Assembly (NCBI RefSeq): GCF_000023105.1
Contig: NC_012669.1
Location: 1,364,001-1,428,000 of the forward strand
Origin: Beutenbergia cavernae DSM 12333
Lineage (GTDB): Bacteria > Actinomycetota > Actinomycetes > Actinomycetales > Beutenbergiaceae
Length of the DNA stretch: 64,000 bases
Reading direction: 5' to 3'
This document shows positions 15,725 to 24,551 of the stretch, piece after piece. Made by a program: the position numbers and the translations under genes. The notes under the pieces are model-generated. The model saw only the letters and a list, made by a program, of their open reading frames with translations, had not been told where the DNA came from and did not search any database. The stretch's first letter is position 1. Every line of letters begins with the position of its first letter.

Positions 15725-15913
15725 GTGGAGATCGAGGAGTGGGTGCGCGGCATCCTGCGGTGCCCGGTCACGGGCACGGAGCTGGTGGACGACGTCGGGC
15801 CGGACGGGCTGCCCGAGCTGCGCAACACCGCGCCGGACCGCCCGCTCGCCTACCCCGTGCGTGACGGCGTCCCCGTCCTGCTGGCCGACGAGGCGCGCGA
15901 GGTCAGCGCCTGA
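15725..15913 (+). CDS. Trm112-family small protein
   Basis: The 62-aa protein matches the Trm112/UPF0434 family: GILRCPVTGTELV near residue 10 and LAYPVRDGVPVLL at the C-terminal half. Only one of the usual zinc-binding Cys residues is kept. Eukaryotic Trm112 activates methyltransferases; the bacterial role is not settled. In Actinobacteria this gene typically lies between a phosphomannomutase gene and a SIS-domain gene downstream of DUF3499. Here both flanking genes are missing while Trm112 stays. The start is the GTG at 15725 with weak GAGG upstream. Confidence 0.75.
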   Translation: MEIEEWVRGILRCPVTGTELVDDVGPDGLPELRNTAPDRPLAYPVRDGVPVLLADEAREVSA

Positions 15914-16120
15914 CCCGACGCCGACGTCGCCCGAGGGTCGCCGCACCGACACGTGTCGGTGGCCGGAAGTTCATCTCGCAGGGCGATCCTTCCGGCGACG
16001 CGCGTGCACCGGTGTGGGCCCGGTCACGCCCGCTCCCCGGGGTATCCTGACTCGGCTCGCCCGAGCGACGCGGGGGGCGAAGCGCACCGAGCGCCCACCG
16101 GACGATGAACAGGGTGGCGA

Positions 16121-18157
16121 GTGAACACACTGCAGAACGTCGTGCTCCCGATCGAGCGCGATGCGGACCTCCTGGCGCTGTACGTCGACGCCCGGGAACC
16201 AGGTCCGCTCGTGGCCGTCGAGGAGGAGATCGAGGCGGAGGACCTCTTCGAGCGACTCGAGGAGACCGCCGACCGTGAGGCGTCCGCCGAGGAGAGCAGG
16301 GCCCTCGACGGCATCGGCTCCCGGCACCGGATCGACGTCGCCGGGGGAGACACGCTCTCCTTCGCCACCTACTTCAACGCGTTCCCGGCCTCCTACTGGC
16401 GGCGCTGGACGGCCGTGCGTCACGTGCGGCTCGTGCTGGAGCTCGCGGGCGCCGGCACCGTGCACGTGCACCGCTCGGACGCCACGGGGGAGAGCACGCT
16501 CGTCGCGAGCGAGCGCGTGGCGACGTCGGTCGACGACGGCGTCGCGCGCGTCAGCGTCGACCTCGATCTGCGCGGTTTCGGCAAGGGCGGCTGGTACTGG
16601 TTCGACCTCGCCGCCGAGGCCGAGGGCCTCAGCCTGCACCGCGGCCGGTGGGAGACCGACGCCGCGCCCCTGCGCACCGGGAAGGTGTGCCTGGGCATCA
16701 CCACGGTGAACAAGGCCGACTACTGCGTCGCGTCGCTGCGCCGGCTCGCCGACGACGCGGACATGCTCGACGACGTCGACGTCGTCTACGTCGTCGACCA
16801 GGGCACGAAGAAGCTGCGCGACGAGCCGGGGTTCGACGAGGTCGCCGCCCGGCTGGGGGACCAGCTCGAGGTGATCGAGCAGGCCAACCTCGGCGGGTCC
16901 GGGGGCTTCTCCCGCTCGATGCTGGAGACGCTCAAGCGGCCCGAGGCCGACTTCGTGCTGCTCCTGGACGACGACGTCGTGGTCGAGACCGAGTCCGTGC
17001 TGCGCGCCGTCCGGTTCGCGCGCCACACGTCGCAGCCCGTGATCGTGGGCGGGCACATGTTCGACCTCAACCACCGGTCGGTGCTGCACGCGTACAGCGA
17101 GATCGTCGACATGGGGCCGTTCATGTGGGGCTCCCGCTCCGCGCGCGAGGAGCGGCACGACTTCGCGACCGCGTCGCTGCGCGAGACGGGGTGGCTGCAC
17201 CGCCGTCAGGAGAGCGACTACAACGGCTGGTGGATGTGCCTCATCCCCACGGTGGTGCTGGAGGACGTCGGTCTCGCGGCGCCGCTCTTCCTCAAGTGGG
17301 ACGACTCGGAGTTCGGGCTGCGCGCGAAGCACGCCGGCTACCCGACCGTGTCGATGCCCGGCGTGGCCCTGTGGCACATCTCCTGGCTCGACAAGGACGA
17401 CGGCATCGAGTGGCAGGCGTACTTCCACGAGCGCAACCGCGTGATCTCGGCGCTCCTGCAGTCGGAGGCGCCCGGCGGCGGCTGGCTCCTTCAGGACAGC
17501 CAGCGGCAGGACGTCAAGCACCTCGTGTCCATGCAGTACTACACGGTCGCGCTGCGGCACGCCGCCCTGCGTGACGTGCTGGCCGGCCCGGACGTGCTGC
17601 ACGACATGCTGCCCGGGCGCATCGCCGAGGTGCGGGCCATGACGGCGTCGCACCCGGAGACGGTGCGCCACGACCCCGAGGACATCCCGGCGCCGACGGC
17701 GTGGACACCGCGTTACCGTGCCCCCATGGAAGGCTGGCCGCGCGGCTGGCGCCTCGGACCGTTCACCGCCGTCCAGGTGCTGCGGCACGGGCTGCTGCCG
17801 GCACCGGCGTCCGCCGCCGAGCGGCCCCAGGTGGAGTTCGCACCCCGGTACGGCACCTGGTGGCGCGTGCCGCGCTACGACAGCGCCCTCGTGCCGACGG
17901 CCGACCGGACGGCGCGGTACTGGTACCGGCGCGACCGGGCGAAGTTCCGCCGTCAGCTCCTCGACAGCGTGCGCCTGCACCGGCGGGTGCGGCGGGACTG
18001 GGACGGCCTGAGCGAGACGTACCGCTCGGCGCTGGCCCGGATCACCTCCCCCGAGGCGTGGGCGGCGACGTTCGGCGTCGACGCTCCGGCGCCGCTCGTC
18101 CGGGTGAGCGCCACCACGGAGGCGCCCCCCGCCGTCGGCCCGGAGGATCGCCAGTGA
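16121..18157 (+). CDS. GlfT2-type galactofuranosyltransferase (GT2)
   Basis: The 678-aa protein has the full GlfT2 architecture: an N-terminal beta-sandwich (about 65-180; SFATYFNAFPASYWRRWT is typical), a GT-A domain from about 188 starting VCLGITTVNKADYC, the metal-binding DDD at 283-285 (LLLDDDVVVE), the catalytic-region WDDSEFGLRAKHAG and WHISW, and a helical C-terminal domain. GlfT2 polymerises galactofuranose from UDP-Galf on a lipid carrier at the cytoplasmic membrane. The 3' end overlaps the Wzm gene by 4 nt (GTGA), so polymerase and exporter are coupled. In a non-mycolate actinobacterium the product is probably a galactan-containing surface polymer rather than arabinogalactan. Confidence 0.85.
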   Translation: MNTLQNVVLPIERDADLLALYVDAREPGPLVAVEEEIEAEDLFERLEETADREASAEESRALDGIGSRHRIDVAGGDTLSFATYFNAFPASYWRRWTAVRHVRLVLELAGAGTVHVHRSDATGESTLVASERVATSVDDGVARVSVDLDLRGFGKGGWYWFDLAAEAEGLSLHRGRWETDAAPLRTGKVCLGITTVNKADYCVASLRRLADDADMLDDVDVVYVVDQGTKKLRDEPGFDEVAARLGDQLEVIEQANLGGSGGFSRSMLETLKRPEADFVLLLDDDVVVETESVLRAVRFARHTSQPVIVGGHMFDLNHRSVLHAYSEIVDMGPFMWGSRSAREERHDFATASLRETGWLHRRQESDYNGWWMCLIPTVVLEDVGLAAPLFLKWDDSEFGLRAKHAGYPTVSMPGVALWHISWLDKDDGIEWQAYFHERNRVISALLQSEAPGGGWLLQDSQRQDVKHLVSMQYYTVALRHAALRDVLAGPDVLHDMLPGRIAEVRAMTASHPETVRHDPEDIPAPTAWTPRYRAPMEGWPRGWRLGPFTAVQVLRHGLLPAPASAAERPQVEFAPRYGTWWRVPRYDSALVPTADRTARYWYRRDRAKFRRQLLDSVRLHRRVRRDWDGLSETYRSALARITSPEAWAATFGVDAPAPLVRVSATTEAPPAVGPEDRQ

Positions 18158-18996
18158 CAGCCACCCACGATCGCATCCGGTCGGTCGCGTCGGCGAACAA
18201 GCTGCGGACGCGACCGGGCGCCGTCTGGCGCAACCGGTCGATCCTGACGCTGCTCGTGAAGCGGGATCTCACCGTCCGTTACGCGAACTCGCTGCTCGGG
18301 TACGTGTGGTCCATCCTGGACCCGCTGCTCATGAGCGCCGTGTACTGGTTCGTCTTCACGAAGATCTTCCACCGCGACGTCGGCGTCGAGCCGTACATCA
18401 TCTTCCTGCTCGCGGCGCTGCTGCCGTGGACGTGGTTCCAGAACTCGGTGGGTGACTCCTCGCACGCGCTGCAGCACGAGTCCCGCCTCGTCCGTTCGAC
18501 GTCGTTGCCACGCGAGCTGTGGGCGCTGCGGATCGTGATGTCCAAGGGCGTGGAGTTCTCGTTCAGCATCCCCGTCCTCATCATCCTCATCCTCATCTTC
18601 CACCCGACGCTCACGGTGTACGCGTGGCTCTTCCCGGTGGCGATGCTCGTGCAGGCGGTCCTGCTCACAGGGATCGCGCTCCTGCTCTCCCCGCTCACGG
18701 TGCTGCTGCGTGACATCGACCCGCTCGTGAAGATCGGGATGCGGTTCATGTTCTACGTGTCGCCGATCATCTACGGCATCAACGACGTCAACGACATGGC
18801 CGCGCCCCAGATCCTCAAGGACGTCTACATCTTCAACCCCATGGCCGGCATCCTCTCGACCTACCGGGCGGCGTTCTTCACCGAGGAGATGCACTGGGAC
18901 GCGTTCCTCATCTCCGCGGTGATCGCCGTCGTCGTCCTGATCGTCGGGCAGCTGACGTTCTCCCGGCTCGAGCGTTCCGTGCTGAAGGAGCTCTAG
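18154..18996 (+). CDS. wzm: ABC-2 polysaccharide export permease
   Basis: This 280-aa protein is an ABC-2 permease of the TagG/RfbD (Wzm) family with six predicted membrane helices. The amphipathic N-terminal segment LLVKRDLTVRYANSLLGYVW precedes the first helix, as in Wzm proteins. MFYVSPIIYGI and NPMAGILSTYR are further family marks. The GTG overlaps the stop of the GlfT2-type gene, and the next gene starts directly after the TAG. With the ATPase downstream it should flip the lipid-linked galactan to the outside, like Rv3783 in mycobacteria. Confidence 0.87.
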   Translation: MTATHDRIRSVASANKLRTRPGAVWRNRSILTLLVKRDLTVRYANSLLGYVWSILDPLLMSAVYWFVFTKIFHRDVGVEPYIIFLLAALLPWTWFQNSVGDSSHALQHESRLVRSTSLPRELWALRIVMSKGVEFSFSIPVLIILILIFHPTLTVYAWLFPVAMLVQAVLLTGIALLLSPLTVLLRDIDPLVKIGMRFMFYVSPIIYGINDVNDMAAPQILKDVYIFNPMAGILSTYRAAFFTEEMHWDAFLISAVIAVVVLIVGQLTFSRLERSVLKEL

Positions 18997-19758
18997 ATGG
19001 TCCAGCTCATCGAGCCGACGACGGCGCGCGGTCAGACGGTCATCACGGTCGAGGACGTCGGCGTCCAGTTCATCCTCGGGCGGCGCAACATGGGTCTGCG
19101 TGAGCTCATCCTGCGCCCCGGGAAGGGCACCGTCCCGACCACCAAGTTCTGGGCGCTGCGCAACGTCTCGTTCGAGGTGAACGCCGGCGAGGCGATCGGC
19201 GTCATCGGGCGGAACGGGCAGGGGAAGTCGACGCTGCTCAAGCTCGTGGCCGGCGTCCTCATCCCCGACGAGGGCCGCGTGGAGGTGCGCGGCGACGTCT
19301 CGCCGCTCATCGAGATCACCGGCGGGTTCGTCAACGACCTGACCGGGCGCGAGAACATCTACCTCGCGGCCGGACTGCACGGGATGAAGAAGGCGGAGAT
19401 CGACGAGAAGTTCGACGAGATCGTCGACTTCGCCGAGGTGCGCGACTTCCTCGACACCCCGTACCGGCACTACTCGTCCGGGATGAAGGTGCGTCTCGCC
19501 TTCTCGGTCGTGTCCCAGCTCGACGGGCAGATCCTGCTCGTCGACGAGGTGCTCGCGGTGGGCGACAAGCGGTTCCGGGAGAAGTGCTACAACCGGATCG
19601 ACGAGCTCCTCAGCGTCGGCCGCACGCTGTTCCTCGTCTCGCACAGCGCGAGCGACCTCCAGCGGTTCTGCAGCCGCGGCCTGTACCTGCGCAGCGGCGA
19701 GCTGCGGGCCGACGGGCCGATCGACGCCGTCCTCGAGCAGTACGCGCAAGAGGGCTGA
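18997..19758 (+). CDS. wzt: ABC polysaccharide export ATPase
   Basis: The 253-aa ATPase belongs to the TagH/RfbE (Wzt) family: Walker A GRNGQGKST at about 69-77, signature HYSSGMKVRL, Walker B QILLVDEVLAVGD, then the H-loop LVSHSASD. It lacks the extra C-terminal carbohydrate-binding domain of O-antigen Wzt proteins, like Rv3781 and TagH-short types. The ATG directly follows the wzm TAG. It energises export of the polymer made by the GlfT2-type enzyme two genes upstream. Confidence 0.88.
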   Translation: MVQLIEPTTARGQTVITVEDVGVQFILGRRNMGLRELILRPGKGTVPTTKFWALRNVSFEVNAGEAIGVIGRNGQGKSTLLKLVAGVLIPDEGRVEVRGDVSPLIEITGGFVNDLTGRENIYLAAGLHGMKKAEIDEKFDEIVDFAEVRDFLDTPYRHYSSGMKVRLAFSVVSQLDGQILLVDEVLAVGDKRFREKCYNRIDELLSVGRTLFLVSHSASDLQRFCSRGLYLRSGELRADGPIDAVLEQYAQEG

Positions 19759-19768
19759 GCGGCGGCGA

Positions 19769-19840
19769 TACGATCTCGGCTGGTTCCCTCCGGCGGGCGG
19801 GAGCACGAGGACCCGCGCTCGGCGGGCACGGGAGGGGACC
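19769..19840 (+). promoter_or_regulatory. CDF gene promoter -10 and structured leader hiding the ribosome-binding site
   Basis: TACGAT (19769-19774) is a good -10 element. The leader after it can fold so that GGTTCCCTCC (19782-19791) pairs with GGAGGGGACC (19831-19840; nine Watson-Crick pairs and one G-U), which contains the ribosome-binding site of the transporter gene. The 39-nt interior is also GC-rich and can fold. No match to a known metal riboswitch was recognised. Confidence 0.4.
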
Positions 19841-19842
19841 AG

Positions 19843-20850
19843 ATGTCCACCCAGGGTGGAACCAGGGCGATCGTCGCGGCGCTGCTCGCGAACACCGGTA
19901 TCGCGATCACCAAGTTCATCGCGTACCTGCTCACGCAGTCCTCGTCGATGCTGGCCGAGTCCGTGCACTCCGTGGCCGACGCCGGGAACCAGCTCCTGCT
20001 ACTGCTCGGCGGCAAGCGGGCGCAGCGCGCCGCCGACTCCGAGCACCCCTTCGGGTACGGGCGCTCGCGCTACTTCTACGCGTTCCTCGTGGCGGTCATC
20101 CTCTTCAGCGTCGGTGGCCTGTTCGCGCTGTACGAGGCGTACGAGAAGTTCTTCTCGCCGCACCCCATCGAGGGCAGGTGGTGGTGGGTGCCGCTCGCGG
20201 TCCTCGTCATCGCGATCGGCATGGAGTCGTTCTCCCTGCGGACGGCCGTGCACGAGGCGCTGCCGCACAAGGGCACGCAGTCCTGGTGGGGCTTCATCCG
20301 CACGTCGAAGTCACCGGAACTGCCGGTGGTCCTGCTGGAGGACATCGGGGCGCTGCTCGGCCTGGTGTTCGCCATGTTCGGCGTCTCGATGACGCTCCTC
20401 ACGCACGACGGCCGCTGGGACGCCGTCGGATCCGCGGCGATCGGCCTCCTGCTCATCACGATCGCCATCGTGCTGGCGCTCGAGACGAAGTCGCTGCTGC
20501 TGGGCGAGGCCGCCTCGAAGCGGGACCTCGACGCGGTGCGCGCGGCCCTCGTGGGCGAGGGCGTCACGTCGGTGATCCACCTCAAGACCCAGCACATCGG
20601 GCCCGAGGAGCTGCTCGTCGCGGCGAAGATCGAGGTGCCGGCGGCGTCGTCCGCAGCCGACGTCGCGCGGGCGATCGATGCTGCCGAGGCACGGGTGCGC
20701 GACGCTGTGCCGATCGCGCGGGCCATCTACCTCGAGCCGGACCTGCGGCGGGCCGTGGACGCCGCGGCCGCGCCGGGCGGCGAGCCCGCCGAGCCAGCCG
20801 GGCCGGCACCCGACGCTGCGCCGCCGTCGTCGCCTCCGCCGGGTCACTGA
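19843..20850 (+). CDS. Cation diffusion facilitator family transporter
   Basis: The 335-aa protein is a CDF metal/proton antiporter with about six helices and a cytoplasmic C-terminal domain. Metal-site residues appear in helix 2 as ESVHSVADAGN (His-x3-Asp). The helix 5 region VVLLEDIGALLGL carries the second acidic pair. The cytoplasmic domain IHLKTQHIGPEELLVAAKIE is typical. The last 35 residues are Pro/Ala-rich. Such proteins export Zn2+, Fe2+, Mn2+ or Co2+; the selectivity cannot be read here. GGAGGGG precedes the ATG, and the structured leader may regulate access to it. The stop overlaps the convergent AraC-type gene by 7 nt. Confidence 0.85.
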   Translation: MSTQGGTRAIVAALLANTGIAITKFIAYLLTQSSSMLAESVHSVADAGNQLLLLLGGKRAQRAADSEHPFGYGRSRYFYAFLVAVILFSVGGLFALYEAYEKFFSPHPIEGRWWWVPLAVLVIAIGMESFSLRTAVHEALPHKGTQSWWGFIRTSKSPELPVVLLEDIGALLGLVFAMFGVSMTLLTHDGRWDAVGSAAIGLLLITIAIVLALETKSLLLGEAASKRDLDAVRAALVGEGVTSVIHLKTQHIGPEELLVAAKIEVPAASSAADVARAIDAAEARVRDAVPIARAIYLEPDLRRAVDAAAAPGGEPAEPAGPAPDAAPPSSPPPGH

Positions 20851-21698
20851 CCGGCGCGTGACGCTCCCGCCGGGCCGAACGCGTATCGACGTCGGTACTC
20901 CGTGGGCGTCATGCCGTACACGCCGCGGAACCGACGGCTGGCGTAGTTCGGGTCCGACCACCCGACCGCCCGCCCGACCGCGGCGACGGGAGCGGCCGTC
21001 CGCACGAGGAGGACGGCCGCCCGCTCGGCCCGTGCCCCGGCGAGCCAGCCCATCGGCGTCGTGCCGAGCTGGTCGGAGAAGCGCCGGTGCAGGTGGGAGA
21101 CGGACACGTGGCTGACGGCGGCGAGCTCCGCGACGGTCCAGGCGCGCGCGACGTCGTCGGTCATCGAGGTCAGCGCCCTGGCCACGGCCGGGTCGATCGC
21201 CGGGATGCGGGACGGCGTCGACCATGACACGAGCAGCTCCCCGAGGGCGCAGCCGAGAAGGCTCCGCCGCAGGACCCCACCCGGGACGCCGTCGGGAACG
21301 ACGCCGGCGAGCTCGTCGAGCCGGATGGCGACCGCCTCGAGCGTGGACTCCGGCAACGGGATCGACGAGTCGCCGCCGGCGAGGAGGAGGCGCGCGAGCC
21401 GGGCGTCGTCGAGCACCCACGCCAGGTCGCGACGGAGCAGCTCCTGGCCGATGTAGACGTTGTACGCCTCGAGACGCCGGCAGGCGCTGAACGCGTGCCA
21501 CGTGCCCGGGCGTACGGCGAGCACGTCACCGCGCCCGATCGGGCGGCGGTCGGTCCGGGTCACGTACTCGGCGGCCCCGTCGATCACGAACGTGAGCTCG
21601 ACGAAGTCGTGAGTGTGCGCGGGCACGTCGCTCGTGACGCGCAGCCGCTGGGCGGTCACCGGGTAGTCGACGTCGGCGAAGACCTCGGCGCGGCTCAT
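20844..21698 (-). CDS. AraC-family transcriptional regulator
   Basis: The 284-aa protein has an N-terminal cupin-like sensing domain (about 1-150; PAHTHDFVELTFVIDG with the His-rich strand, and RGDVLAVRPGTWHAF) and a C-terminal AraC double HTH (about 180-275). First helix pair: WTVAELAAVSHVSVSHLHRR. Second: AVGRAVGWSDPNYASRRFR, then GMTPTEYRRRY. It is divergent from the PhyH-type dioxygenase gene 132 nt away, the common layout for an AraC activator and its target. The ATG at 21698 has no clear ribosome-binding site; nearby upstream GTG codons are alternatives. The inducer is unknown. Confidence 0.86.
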   Translation of the reverse strand: MSRAEVFADVDYPVTAQRLRVTSDVPAHTHDFVELTFVIDGAAEYVTRTDRRPIGRGDVLAVRPGTWHAFSACRRLEAYNVYIGQELLRRDLAWVLDDARLARLLLAGGDSSIPLPESTLEAVAIRLDELAGVVPDGVPGGVLRRSLLGCALGELLVSWSTPSRIPAIDPAVARALTSMTDDVARAWTVAELAAVSHVSVSHLHRRFSDQLGTTPMGWLAGARAERAAVLLVRTAAPVAAVGRAVGWSDPNYASRRFRGVYGMTPTEYRRRYAFGPAGASRAGQ

Positions 21699-21830
21699 CT
21701 GCAGCACGAGCCCATCGTCGTCGACCGAGCAGGATCGTGCTACCCCCAGGCAGGAGCGTCCTAGATCTGGTCGACCGATGCGACGATCGTGGCGGTCGAG
21801 GGGCCGCCCGGTCCTACGAGGAGGACGACG

Positions 21831-22592
21831 ATGACCACCGCCGCGCCACCGAGCCGCCAGCTGGACGACGCGACAGTCGCCCGGTACCGCGAGGACGGCT
21901 TCGTGCACGTCCCGCAGGTGCTGACCACCGAGGAGGTCGCGACGTACCGCGCCGCGGTCCAGCAGGTGTACGAGACCCAGGAGAGCACGCACCCCGGAGA
22001 CGCCACGTTCACGCAGGTCGTCAACGTGTGGGAGTCGAACGAGGCCCTGCGCGACCTCACCTTCCACCCGGTGCTCGCCCAGCTCGCCACCGAGCTCGCC
22101 GGCATCCCGCTGCGGATCTGGCACGACCAGCTCCTCGCGAAGAAGCCGCACAACGGCGCCGCCACCGAGTTCCACCAGGACGGTCCGTACTGGCCGCACG
22201 ACCACAGCCGCCACAGCCTGTCGGCCTGGATCGCGCTCGTGGACGTGCCGGTGGAGCGCGGCTGCATGTCGTTCATCCCGGGTCGGCACGACCGGCACGA
22301 CATCCGCGCCATCGACCTGCGCGACGCGACCGACCTGTTCGACGCCGCGCCCGACCTCGCGTACGAGCCCCGCGTCACGATCCCGCTGCGGGCCGGCGAC
22401 GTGACGTTCCACCACGCGTACACGCCGCACACGGCGAACGCGAACGACACCGACGAGTTCCGCTGGGCGTTCGTGAACATCTACGTCGACCGGGACGTGC
22501 TCTACAACGGAGAGTCGCATCCCTGCACGGACACGCTCGATCTCCGCGTGGACACCCGGCTGCCGGACGAGCACTTCCCGCCCGTGCCCTGA
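21831..22592 (+). CDS. PhyH-family Fe(II)/2-oxoglutarate dioxygenase
   Basis: The 253-aa protein is a phytanoyl-CoA-dioxygenase-like enzyme. The iron ligands are H115 and D117 in EFHQDGPYW and a distal His (H200) in TPHTANAND. An Arg (R211) in FRWAF would hold 2-oxoglutarate. The family hydroxylates diverse small molecules. At 253 residues it is shorter than ectoine hydroxylase EctD, and I do not see EctD's signature. The chosen ATG is preceded by GAGGAGG, while an in-frame ATG 42 nt upstream has no such site. It is probably controlled by the divergent AraC regulator. A shared terminator separates it from the convergent betaine-transport operon. Confidence 0.84.
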   Translation: MTTAAPPSRQLDDATVARYREDGFVHVPQVLTTEEVATYRAAVQQVYETQESTHPGDATFTQVVNVWESNEALRDLTFHPVLAQLATELAGIPLRIWHDQLLAKKPHNGAATEFHQDGPYWPHDHSRHSLSAWIALVDVPVERGCMSFIPGRHDRHDIRAIDLRDATDLFDAAPDLAYEPRVTIPLRAGDVTFHHAYTPHTANANDTDEFRWAFVNIYVDRDVLYNGESHPCTDTLDLRVDTRLPDEHFPPVP

Positions 22593-22624
22593 CCGCCGCA
22601 CCCTGCCACCCGTCGACGCACGAA

Positions 22625-22663
22625 GGCCGCGGCGGGAGGGATCTCGTCCCTCCCGCCGCGGCC
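22625..22663. terminator. Bidirectional terminator between the dioxygenase and betaine operon
   Basis: A perfect 17-bp stem (22625-22641 pairing with 22647-22663) closes a 5-nt loop TCTCG. The arms are GC-rich (GGCCGCGGCGGGAGGGA and its complement). It lies between two convergent stops and can serve both. No T-run follows on either side, as is usual in this GC range. Confidence 0.8.
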
Positions 22664-22681
22664 CCGGCGTGATCGTCGAGG

Positions 22682-23626
22682 TCAGCCCTCGGCGCCCTCC
22701 TCGGCCGCAGCCTTGAGGTCGTCGACGAACGTCGGGTTCTCCTCGAGCCACGCGTCGACGGCGTCCGCCTCGGACGCGTACTCGTCCGAGTTGAACATCA
22801 TGTTCTCGAGCGAGAACAGCTGCTCGTCGGTCATCGTGAACGCGCCGATCCAGGTGGTCAGCGTCGGGTAGCGCTCCTCGAAGTCGGCGGACCCGAACGT
22901 GTGGATCGACTCGGACTCGCCGAGCGTGCCCTCCGGGTCCTCGAGGTTGCGGACCGGGAACTCGTCGTAGGCCCAGTGCGGCCGCCAGAGCGTCACGGCG
23001 ATGTTCTCGCCGGCGTCGGTGGCGCTGCGCAGCTCGGCGAGCATCGCCGGCGTCGAGGAGATGACGAACTCCATGTCCTCGAGGCCGTACGTCGGGATGA
23101 CGGCGTCCTGCGTGGTGGTCGTCAGCCCGGCGCCGGCGTCGATCCCGACGAGCCGGTTGCCGTACTCGTCGGCCATGCCGGCGAGGTCCTCCAGCGACTG
23201 GGCGGGGGAGTCCTCGTTCACGGCGATCGTGAGCTCGGCGCCCTCGTACCAGACGCCGAGGTCGGTGAGGTCCTCGCCGTACGTCTCGAAGTACTCGGCG
23301 TGGGTCAGCGGGAGCCAGCCGTCGAACAGCAGGTCGTACCCGCCGCCGGCGAGCGACGTGAAGATCGGGCCGATGTCGGCGTCCTCGGTCTCCACCTCGT
23401 AGCCCTCGTCCTCCAGGATCGCCGCCCACAGGTGCGAGACGGCGATGCCCTCGTCCCAGCCGGCGGGGATGCCGATCGAGACGGAGGTCTCGTCGCCGGC
23501 CGGCGTCTCGGCGCCGCCGTCCTCGCCGCCGTCGTCGCCCGAGGCGCAGGCGGTGAGGGCGAGAGCGAGGGCCGCGGCGCCGGCCGCGGCTGCGGTCAGC
23601 TTGCGAGTCGTTCGGGTGATGCGCAT
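22682..23626 (-). CDS. Glycine betaine ABC transporter substrate-binding lipoprotein
   Basis: The 314-aa exported protein is an OpuAC/ProX-type solute receptor. The signal peptide ends in the lipobox LTAC at residues 24-27, followed by a Gly/Asp/Glu-rich linker. Mature motifs include IGIPAGWDEGIAVSHLW and FDGWLPLTHAEYF, which carry aromatic residues of the quaternary-ammonium cage, then TLWRPHWAYDEF. Last gene of the minus-strand operon: ATPase, permease (4-nt overlap), receptor. Likely ligand: glycine betaine or a related osmolyte. Expression would be expected to respond to osmotic stress, but no operator was identified. Confidence 0.9.
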   Translation of the reverse strand: MRITRTTRKLTAAAAGAAALALALTACASGDDGGEDGGAETPAGDETSVSIGIPAGWDEGIAVSHLWAAILEDEGYEVETEDADIGPIFTSLAGGGYDLLFDGWLPLTHAEYFETYGEDLTDLGVWYEGAELTIAVNEDSPAQSLEDLAGMADEYGNRLVGIDAGAGLTTTTQDAVIPTYGLEDMEFVISSTPAMLAELRSATDAGENIAVTLWRPHWAYDEFPVRNLEDPEGTLGESESIHTFGSADFEERYPTLTTWIGAFTMTDEQLFSLENMMFNSDEYASEADAVDAWLEENPTFVDDLKAAAEEGAEG

Positions 23627-23684
23627 GTGTCCTTTCCTGGGCCGGCGCTCGGACCGCGCCGACCGGTGATCGGGTGGTGTGTGC

Positions 23685-24551
23685 TCACGCCCGAGAGGCC
23701 TTGGCGGCCCTCGCGACGGGTGAGCGTTCCCCGAGACCCGCAGTCACGCGGTCGAGGAAGATGGCGAGGATCACGACGGCGAGCCCGGCCTCGAAGCCGG
23801 GGCCGATCCGCACGCGCTGGAGCGCGCTCACGACGTCGTTCCCGAGACCGCCCGCGCCGACCAGGCCGGCGACGACGACCATCGACAGCGCGAGCATGAT
23901 GACCTGGTTGACGCCGGCCATGATGGTCGGCATCGCCAGCGGGATCTGGATCTGCCGCAGGATGCGGCCGCGCGAGGAGCCGAACGCCTCCCCGGCCTCG
24001 ACGACCTCGCTGTCGACCTGCCGGATGCCGAGCTCCGTGAACCGCACCCCGGGCGCGATCGCGAAGATCACCGTCGCGACGATGCCCGGCACGGCACCGG
24101 TGAGGAAGATGATGACCGTCGGGATGAGGTAGACGAACGCGGGCAGCGTCTGCAGGAAGTCCATCACCGGGCGCAGGATCCGGGAGACCGTCGCGTTGCG
24201 GGCCGCCCAGATGCCGAGCGGGATGCCGATGGCGAGGGCGATGAACGAGGCCAGGAGCACGAGCGCGAGCGTGTCCATCGCGCTGGACCACAGGCCCATG
24301 CCGTAGATGACGAACAGGCCGACGGCGGAACCCGCCGCGAGCTTCCAGCCGCGGGCGAGGAACGCGATCGCGACCAGGATCACGGCGACCACATAGAACG
24401 GCGGCGCGCCCAGAGCGTTGGCGAGGAAGTCGTAGGCCCCCTCGAGGACGGTCTTGACGAGCTGGAACAGCCAGCTGAACGTCGACGTGAGCCAGGAGAT
24501 GAACGCGTCGGCCCACTCGCCGACGGGGATGCGGACGACGGGGTCGTTCAC
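23685..24551 (-). CDS. Glycine betaine ABC transporter permease
   Basis: The 288-aa BPD_transp_1 permease of the OpuAB/ProW type has six to seven hydrophobic segments. The EAA-type loop reads EAGEAFGSSRGRILRQIQIPLAMPTI. DFLQTLPAFVYLIPT is a hallmark of betaine/choline permeases. The GTG start overlaps the ATPase stop by 4 nt. The N-terminal IPVGEWADAFISWLTS is typical of this family. It forms the membrane channel of the osmolyte importer. Confidence 0.9.
   Translation of the reverse strand: MNDPVVRIPVGEWADAFISWLTSTFSWLFQLVKTVLEGAYDFLANALGAPPFYVVAVILVAIAFLARGWKLAAGSAVGLFVIYGMGLWSSAMDTLALVLLASFIALAIGIPLGIWAARNATVSRILRPVMDFLQTLPAFVYLIPTVIIFLTGAVPGIVATVIFAIAPGVRFTELGIRQVDSEVVEAGEAFGSSRGRILRQIQIPLAMPTIMAGVNQVIMLALSMVVVAGLVGAGGLGNDVVSALQRVRIGPGFEAGLAVVILAIFLDRVTAGLGERSPVARAAKASRA

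Noticed and set aside
21831-22592. Ectoine hydroxylase EctD
   Set aside because: Same superfamily, but shorter than EctD and without its signature; no ectoine genes nearby.
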